Shown here: positions 5,083 through 10,389 of the stretch, piece by piece | Numbering within the stretch: position 1 is the first letter of the stretch | Layout: every line of letters starts with the position of its first letter | Assembly (NCBI GenBank): GCA_017458805.1 | Contig: JAFTAC010000459.1 | Span: 1 to 10,389 of the forward strand | From: Victivallales bacterium | Lineage (GTDB): Bacteria > Verrucomicrobiota > Lentisphaeria > Oligosphaerales > Oligosphaeraceae | Length of the DNA: 10,389 nt | Direction of reading: 5' to 3' | Translations under genes and position numbers: made by a program | Notes under the pieces: generated by a model | Database searches by the model: none | The model's input: the letters and a program-made list of their open reading frames with translations, nothing else | What the model was told of the DNA's origin: nothing

Positions 5083-8000
5083 ATGCTGTCGTTTGTCAAG
5101 GGGGTATGTCATTTCATCATCGTGCTGGTGCTGATTGTGTCACTGATGTGCAACTTTCTGTTTATCAAGCAGATTGCGCATCTGAAGCAGGAAGTCAGAA
5201 AAGAACGGTCAGCCAACGAAAACGGCGAAGGGACGGCAAAGCCAGTGGGGCCTGCTGCCCATGTCAAAACCAAGCCTGTTGAGAATATCACGCTTCCTCT
5301 GCCTCCAAAGCCAGGAGAAAACAACACGGGCAGTGCGGAGCAGGTGGAGGTGAAATACGGGACGCTGCGTCTGCGCAGAGTCGAGTTCCAAGGTGCGGAC
5401 GAATGCGATGGAAATGCATATTCGGGGACGATTCATGCCGATATTAGCGGTCTTGGAAGAGCGGCTGGAGAGTATAAGGTTTCAATCTCTCCAAAGCCTG
5501 TGGGCCTTTCAGGAATCTATTCGAGCTACTATGGCGACTATATCAACGTAAATGGCACTTTTGAGATTGGCAAGACCTACACGGTCACCATCAAGGCGGG
5601 GGCCGTTCTGGAGGACGACGCCATCCTGAAGGATGACTTCGCCTACGTCATCACGGTCGAGGGTCCCGATCCTTCCGTCAAGTGCCTGACCGCAGGCCCC
5701 TACTACCCCGTGAAAATCCAGGATGGCAAGGTGACGAACTGGGAGCTCCCCGTCAGGGTGACCAACACGGAGCTGCTCAAGGTCGTTCTCTGGAAGCAGA
5801 ACAACCGCAATCTGGACATCATCATGCAGGCTGTTCTAGGGTACTGGAGCAGCTCGCAGACGGTGTACAACATGATGAACAAGGTGGCGGAGAAGTCCGT
5901 GCCCGTGGCCGTCGTGCGGAATGTCAGCAGGGATGTCCTGCTGGATTTGGGCAACATCTTCCCAGGTCTCACGCCTGGCCTTTACGGCGTTGGGGTGTAC
6001 TGCGAAAAAGGGAACGGCAAGGTGTTTCCTGTTGACGTGGAGGATTTCTATCCGGGGCGTGGCAGCCGCATGGTCATCTTGAGTTCACTGGGCATCTCCG
6101 CCGTGAAGGACGGCGATGAGAAGGTCGCCGTGTGCGTCAGGGACTTGAACACATTTGGCCCCGTGGCGGAGGCGGAGGTGTCGCTTGTCACCGCCAAGCG
6201 CAATATCATTGCGACTGGGAAGACGGGGGCGGACGGCACACTCATCATGACGCCCAATGAGGCCAGCTTCCTCGAACACGAATCACCGAGCATGGTGATG
6301 GTGACGAAAGGCAGCGACATCTCCTACATCAAGATGGACGGCGACTACCACAACAGCGACCACGAGTATCCCGAGGCCGACAATGTCTTCAAGGAGCGCT
6401 ACTATGCGTTCGGCTACACGGAGCGCGGCATCTATCGCATGGGGGACAGCGTCTTCATCGGGGCCTTTGTGCGCGAACGTGAAGGCTCGGAGCTGAAGGC
6501 GGCCACCATCCCGCTGGCGGTCGAGGTGTTTGACCCGAAGGGGACGACGGTCTTCAAGCAGACGAAGATGACCGACGTAAACGGCTTCGCGCAAATGGAG
6601 TGCCGCCTCTCCAAGCAGGCCTTCCATGGCAACTACATGGTCGAGATGACCTGCGGAAAGGACAAGAACTGGACACACTTCCAGGTCGGGGCGTTCGAGC
6701 CTGACCGCATCCGCGCCAAGGCCGCGTTTGACAAGGACATCTATTCGGAGGATGATTCCGCCACGCTCACATACGCGGGCGAGTATTTCTTCGGCGGCGA
6801 GGTGCGTAACGCCAAGTACAGCCTGAACGTCACGCTCGCCGAGACGATGGCCCCGCATTGGAAGGGGTATTCCGTCGGAAATGGGGCGTTGGACAGAAAG
6901 AGCATTTCCCTTTATAAAAAGGAGAGGCTGCTGGAGAAGACCCATCTCCTCCCTTCCTTCACAAAGCTTCTGGATAAGCCTGGTCTGAAGAGCTTCTGGA
7001 GCAGGCCAATGGCCGTCTCCGCGCAGGTCGGCGTGACGGACAGCGGTACGCATACGGTCACCGCCCGCACCTCCGCCGTCATCCTGCCCACGCCTGTCTT
7101 CCTGGGAATGAAGCATTTGGGGGCGAAGGAGGACACCGCGCAGTTCGACTGCCGCCTGCTGGGATGGGAACGCGATGCAAAACCGACACTTGACACCGAT
7201 AAGCAGGCGTTCAGCCTGATGTTGACACGCCTTTCCTGGGAGCATGTCCTGGTGCAGGAAAACGGTGTGAAGCGCATGAAATGGCAGGAGGTAAAGCATG
7301 CCGTCACCCTGGAGAGAGTCCTTCAGATGAACTCAGAGAAAGTCCAGCTGGAGTTGCCTGAGCTGGAGGACGGCCACTACCTCCTTCATGCCTCCAACGG
7401 CGACGACATCGAGACCACGGTCGATTTCTGGCATGAGAAGGGTGAGGCTGGGAGCATCCACAGCGAGCACCCCTATATCCTGACAGTCCAGTCCGACAAG
7501 GAGAAGTACCTGCCTGGCGAGACGGTTGTTGTCACATTCCATGCGACGGGTGATGGCAACTGCTTCATCGCCGCTGGCGAGAAGGGGCTGGACTACCAGG
7601 CGGCCTTCTCTGTGAAGAAAGGACAGAACAGCCTCTCCGTCGTGGTTCCGAAAGGCATCCAGACCTCCCGCTACTACGCGACTGTCACGGTGGTGACGCA
7701 GGTGGGCGAGAACCCCACGCGCGCGTTCGGGCTGGTTTCCCTGCCCGTCGTCCAGGAGGCGCACCGCATGAAACTTGCGATGGAGCTGCCTGAGCTGGCG
7801 GAGCCCGCCAGCCGTCTGAAGGTCAAGGTGTCTGCTTCCACGCAGGATGGCAAGCCAGCAGCGGCGACTGTCCACCTCTTCGCGGTCGATGAGGGGATAC
7901 TCTCGCTGACTGCCTTCAAGACACCAGACATCTTCACCTTCTTCCACGGCAGTTACAACTGCACGTTGAATAGCTATGACCTTTACGGGATGCTCTTCCC

Positions 8001-10248
8001 ACATCTGGCGATCAAGGGCATGGAGAAGATCGGCGGCGACGGGGCGGCAATGGGCGAGCGCATCGCGCGACTGGGCGACATCAAGCACGACAAGGATGCC
8101 GTGGTGGTTTTGGACGCTGTTTCCGTGCCCGAAAGCGGCACGGCTGAAGTGGAGGTGGAGCTTCCCGACCACACGGGGGCCATGCGCATCATGGCTGTGG
8201 CGGCTGGAAAAGAGGCCGTCGGCTCTGAATCCGCTGTTCTCAAGATGCGCCACAAGGCCTCCGCGCTTCCGAGAGTGCCGTTGTTTGTCTCCAAGGGCGA
8301 CCGTTTCACTGGCATCTACAAGCTGCTCAACTACGAGCTTGACGTGACGGACGCAGTGCTGAAGCTGGATATACCCAAGGAGCTTCAGACGGAAGGAAGT
8401 CAGACCGAATACAAGGTGAAATTGCCCAAAGGCGAACAGGTCTCTGTGACAGTTCCATTGGAAGGCAAAGCGAACGGGGCGTTCACTATACGCCACGAAC
8501 TGCTGATAGGCGACAGGCGCTATGCGGGCAGCTGCATCATCAACTGCCGTTCCAAGTTCCAGTATGTGAACCAGTCGCGCAGTTTCATCCTGAAGCCTGG
8601 TGAAAGCGTTGAGCTGCAACCCAATGCGGATGAATGGGATGAGCTGAAATCCTGCGAAGTGAAGCTCTCCTCCTCGCCCGCCATTGCCGTGGCGGACGCA
8701 CTTGACTGGCTGAACAAATACCCATACGGCTGCCTAGAGCAGACGGTCTCCACCGCCTTCCCGTTCCTCTATGTGGATGAGCTGATTGCCGCCAATTTGG
8801 TCGATAAGGCATTCGCTGCGCAGTCCGAAGCGAAAATCAAGGAGGCGGTTGCGCGTGTCCTGATGATGAGACGTGGCAAGAATGGCTTCAGTATGTGGCC
8901 TGATTCCAACTATATATGGGAAGAGGCGGGTCTTTATGCCGCACATTTCCTCTTTGCGGCCAATCCTTCTGAAATGAACGATGAGTGCAAGAAGGAGATT
9001 CTGCTATATCTTGAGGAGGTCGTGCGCAATTCTAGCGGAAACGCCTGGACACAGGCTGCATACGGGCTTTATGTCCAGAGCCTTGCCTCACGCCGTGCTG
9101 AAGCCGTTTTCCGCCAGGCGGAGGCCATGGTTTCCATTCTGACAAAACAACCTGCTGCAACGGCGATGGCTGCTGTTAGGAACAATGTGCCTCCGTTGCC
9201 TCTGCCTGCAGAGTCCTCGCAGGCTGTTCCCGCGAATCCTGCTGTGTCCCCTGCTGTACCAGCTATGCCTGCAACGGCGAACGTGACGGAGAAAGATGGC
9301 ACGGCGCAGAAGTTGAAAAAACACTTCCTAGCCGAGTTCTTCCTGGGGGCTGCCATGTTCCAGGCAGGGCACGCAGCCGACGGGGCGAAGGTCATCTCCA
9401 AGGCATTGGATGGCAGGTGTTGGCAGTCGTCGGAAGGCTTGCCATGGTTCCTGTCGGCGGACTGCACGCGCCTGGGCTTGATTCTCTCCATTGCCATGAA
9501 GACCGTGCCCAAGCACGAGGCGACTGTCGAACTAGCCTTCCTGCTGGCGCAGAAGATACGCGAAGACGGAAATGGCTGGGGCAGCACCCGCGATAACGCC
9601 TGGGCGGCGATGGGGCTGGGGGCGTTCGCCAGCGGTCATCCCGTTGGGAATACCAACTACTCCTTGCAGGCTGGTGAGAAAACTACCGAGGCCGAGTTCC
9701 TTGGAAGCCGTGTGCTGGCTCTTGACGCAAAGCAAAAGGCAACGCTGAAGAACACTGGCAAGACGGAGCTGTTCGTCCGCCTGCTTACAAAAGGAATGCC
9801 GAAAAACATGCAGAGCGACTCCTCGAAGATTCATCTGCGCAAGGAGTTGCTTGACAGTGACGGGAAGCCAGTCACAACCGTCTCCACAGGCGATTTGCTG
9901 ATGGTGCGCATCAGTGCGGACAACGCCCTTGCCATTGATTCCTTCGTCCTGTTGGACCTTCTGCCTGGCGGTTTCGCCATCGAGGACGGCACGCTTGCCA
10001 CGAGACAAAACAATTCGACAGATTCTGAAAATGAGGGCAAAAGCCTCATCGTGCGCCACAAGGAGCGCCACGATGACCGTTTCCTGCTGATGGGTGCCTT
10101 GACAGACCGCGAGCCATTCTATGTGACATACCGCATACGTGCCGTTGCGCCTGGGAGTTTCGCCGTGCCCCCCGTGCGCCTGGAGGATATGTACAACCCC
10201 GATCTGGCAGGCACCTTCGTGCCCGAGGAGACCATCGAGGTAAAATAA
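5083..10248 (+). CDS. Bacterial alpha-2-macroglobulin family protein with intact thioester, membrane-anchored
   Basis: At 1721 residues this matches large bacterial alpha-2-macroglobulins (the YfhM/MagD type), which trap foreign proteases in the periplasm through a thioester that forms a covalent bond after cleavage. An N-terminal hydrophobic segment (about 7-28) is followed by a charged helix (29-43) and a Pro/Thr-rich linker. There is no lipobox, so it is probably anchored to the inner membrane by this helix. Macroglobulin beta-domains follow, including YTERGIYRMGDSV (445-457) and VDEGIL (935-940) followed by a FKTPDIFTFF segment. The bait region probably lies near 960-1010. The thioester is GCLEQ at 1216-1220 (C1217, Q1220), inside an alpha-helical toroid that is interrupted at about 1357-1406 by an Ala/Pro-rich stretch. 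C-terminal beta-domains complete it. The usual partner penicillin-binding protein 1C gene is not seen before the window ends. Confidence 0.93.
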   Translation: MLSFVKGVCHFIIVLVLIVSLMCNFLFIKQIAHLKQEVRKERSANENGEGTAKPVGPAAHVKTKPVENITLPLPPKPGENNTGSAEQVEVKYGTLRLRRVEFQGADECDGNAYSGTIHADISGLGRAAGEYKVSISPKPVGLSGIYSSYYGDYINVNGTFEIGKTYTVTIKAGAVLEDDAILKDDFAYVITVEGPDPSVKCLTAGPYYPVKIQDGKVTNWELPVRVTNTELLKVVLWKQNNRNLDIIMQAVLGYWSSSQTVYNMMNKVAEKSVPVAVVRNVSRDVLLDLGNIFPGLTPGLYGVGVYCEKGNGKVFPVDVEDFYPGRGSRMVILSSLGISAVKDGDEKVAVCVRDLNTFGPVAEAEVSLVTAKRNIIATGKTGADGTLIMTPNEASFLEHESPSMVMVTKGSDISYIKMDGDYHNSDHEYPEADNVFKERYYAFGYTERGIYRMGDSVFIGAFVREREGSELKAATIPLAVEVFDPKGTTVFKQTKMTDVNGFAQMECRLSKQAFHGNYMVEMTCGKDKNWTHFQVGAFEPDRIRAKAAFDKDIYSEDDSATLTYAGEYFFGGEVRNAKYSLNVTLAETMAPHWKGYSVGNGALDRKSISLYKKERLLEKTHLLPSFTKLLDKPGLKSFWSRPMAVSAQVGVTDSGTHTVTARTSAVILPTPVFLGMKHLGAKEDTAQFDCRLLGWERDAKPTLDTDKQAFSLMLTRLSWEHVLVQENGVKRMKWQEVKHAVTLERVLQMNSEKVQLELPELEDGHYLLHASNGDDIETTVDFWHEKGEAGSIHSEHPYILTVQSDKEKYLPGETVVVTFHATGDGNCFIAAGEKGLDYQAAFSVKKGQNSLSVVVPKGIQTSRYYATVTVVTQVGENPTRAFGLVSLPVVQEAHRMKLAMELPELAEPASRLKVKVSASTQDGKPAAATVHLFAVDEGILSLTAFKTPDIFTFFHGSYNCTLNSYDLYGMLFPHLAIKGMEKIGGDGAAMGERIARLGDIKHDKDAVVVLDAVSVPESGTAEVEVELPDHTGAMRIMAVAAGKEAVGSESAVLKMRHKASALPRVPLFVSKGDRFTGIYKLLNYELDVTDAVLKLDIPKELQTEGSQTEYKVKLPKGEQVSVTVPLEGKANGAFTIRHELLIGDRRYAGSCIINCRSKFQYVNQSRSFILKPGESVELQPNADEWDELKSCEVKLSSSPAIAVADALDWLNKYPYGCLEQTVSTAFPFLYVDELIAANLVDKAFAAQSEAKIKEAVARVLMMRRGKNGFSMWPDSNYIWEEAGLYAAHFLFAANPSEMNDECKKEILLYLEEVVRNSSGNAWTQAAYGLYVQSLASRRAEAVFRQAEAMVSILTKQPAATAMAAVRNNVPPLPLPAESSQAVPANPAVSPAVPAMPATANVTEKDGTAQKLKKHFLAEFFLGAAMFQAGHAADGAKVISKALDGRCWQSSEGLPWFLSADCTRLGLILSIAMKTVPKHEATVELAFLLAQKIREDGNGWGSTRDNAWAAMGLGAFASGHPVGNTNYSLQAGEKTTEAEFLGSRVLALDAKQKATLKNTGKTELFVRLLTKGMPKNMQSDSSKIHLRKELLDSDGKPVTTVSTGDLLMVRISADNALAIDSFVLLDLLPGGFAIEDGTLATRQNNSTDSENEGKSLIVRHKERHDDRFLLMGALTDREPFYVTYRIRAVAPGSFAVPPVRLEDMYNPDLAGTFVPEETIEVK
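9151..9300 (+). other. Low-complexity Ala/Pro-rich insertion within the thioester domain
   Basis: Codons 1357-1406 of the macroglobulin are dominated by Ala, Pro and Val (for example PPLPLPAESSQAVPANPA) and contrast with the helical, charged sequence on both sides. The reading frame is intact and the helical repeats resume after about residue 1407. It is probably a flexible surface loop between two helical hairpins of the toroid. A second bait-like protease-sensitive segment is an alternative that the sequence cannot decide. Confidence 0.7.
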
Positions 10249-10260
10249 CCTGTCCTGTGT

Positions 10261-10279
10261 GCGGGGCGAAAAGCCCCGC
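10261..10279 (+). repeat. Perfect GC-rich hairpin after the macroglobulin gene
   Basis: GCGGGGC (10261-10267) and GCCCCGC (10273-10279) form a perfect 7-bp stem with a GAAAA loop, 12 bp after the stop codon. No T-run follows (CGTACTAC), so it is not a standard intrinsic terminator, though it could stabilise the 3' end of the mRNA or help factor-dependent termination. Its core GGGGCGAA..GCCC also appears, in the opposite orientation, in the third repeat at 3439-3460. Confidence 0.75.
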
Positions 10280-10286
10280 CGTACTA

Positions 10287-10378
10287 CAAGCGCGGCGAAA
10301 CCCAGGCCGAGACGGCCTGGCTACCCCGCTGTCAAGCGCGGCGAAACCCAGGCCTAGACTGCCTGGCTACCCCGCTGG
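10287..10378 (+). repeat. Two 46-bp tandem palindromic repeats
   Basis: Copies at 10287-10332 and 10333-10378 begin CAAGCGCGGCGAAACCCAGG and differ at only three positions. Copy 1 holds a perfect 7-bp stem CCAGGCC/GGCCTGG with loop GAGAC. Copy 2 changes the loop and its closing pair, leaving CCAGGC/GCCTGG around CTAGACT. Outer AGCG/CGCT bases could lengthen both stems. Size, tandem layout and position between genes fit a REP/BIME-like intergenic element. No mobile-element gene is visible, and the array may continue past the window. Confidence 0.88.
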
Positions 10379-10389
10379 TAGTCTGTCCT

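Noticed and set aside
4959..5282. A 107-codon + strand frame beginning MPVIVVFFNFLSNN
   Set aside because: It overlaps the first 200 bases of the macroglobulin gene out of frame, begins inside the candidate terminator hairpin, and lacks a Shine-Dalgarno, while the gene at 5083 has a very strong one.
6283..7299. A 338-codon open frame on the minus strand
   Set aside because: Antisense shadow of the macroglobulin MG-domain region; its composition is low-complexity and no family motif is recognisable.
7333..8619. A 428-codon open frame on the minus strand
   Set aside because: It lies wholly inside the macroglobulin gene, whose translation shows clear family motifs over the same span (VDEGIL, lead-up to GCLEQ). 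The antisense product is rich in His/Arg/Gln/Val typical of shadow frames in GC-rich genes.

Overview
The window is a moderately GC-rich bacterial accessory-metabolism segment. Its four large genes all lie on the + strand, each has a recognisable Shine-Dalgarno sequence, and none shows a frameshift. Gene content (heparinase II/III-like lyase, GH51-like arabinofuranosidase, MFS permease, a giant bacterial alpha-2-macroglobulin) together with small palindromic repeats between genes would suit a polysaccharide-degrading member of the Planctomycetota-Verrucomicrobiota-Chlamydiota group, for example Lentisphaerota/Victivallales. This placement is a guess from gene style; there is no rRNA or marker gene to prove it.

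Region 1 (1-351). A fragment of a gene on the minus strand runs off the left edge. Facing away from it is a near-consensus sigma70 promoter (81-109). It should produce a leader of about 235 nt. That leader contains a striking array of fourteen perfect 9-bp repeats (186-311), nine TCTCTAGAA followed by five GCTCTAGAA, before the Shine-Dalgarno and start of the transporter gene.

Region 2 (352-4956). A probable sugar-use unit: an MFS permease, a heparinase II/III-family protein 6 bp behind it, and a GH51-like alpha-L-arabinofuranosidase after a 111-bp spacer filled by three hairpin-forming 24-bp repeats. Neither enzyme has a visible signal peptide, so the simplest model is import of an oligosaccharide by the permease followed by cleavage in the cytoplasm. 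A hairpin plus T-run overlapping the GH51 stop codon may end this unit.

Region 3 (5083-10248). A 1721-residue alpha-2-macroglobulin-family protein with an N-terminal membrane anchor and an intact GCLEQ thioester motif, probably a periplasmic protease trap. It has its own strong Shine-Dalgarno and possible promoters, so it is probably a separate transcription unit unrelated to sugar use.

Region 4 (10249-10389). Non-coding: a 7-bp perfect GC hairpin followed by two 46-bp tandem palindromic repeats.

The least explained element is the 9-bp TCTAGA repeat array in the transporter leader. The protein genes belong to known superfamilies, although the GH51-like enzyme has an unusual active-site motif and the macroglobulin has an unusual Ala/Pro-rich insertion.
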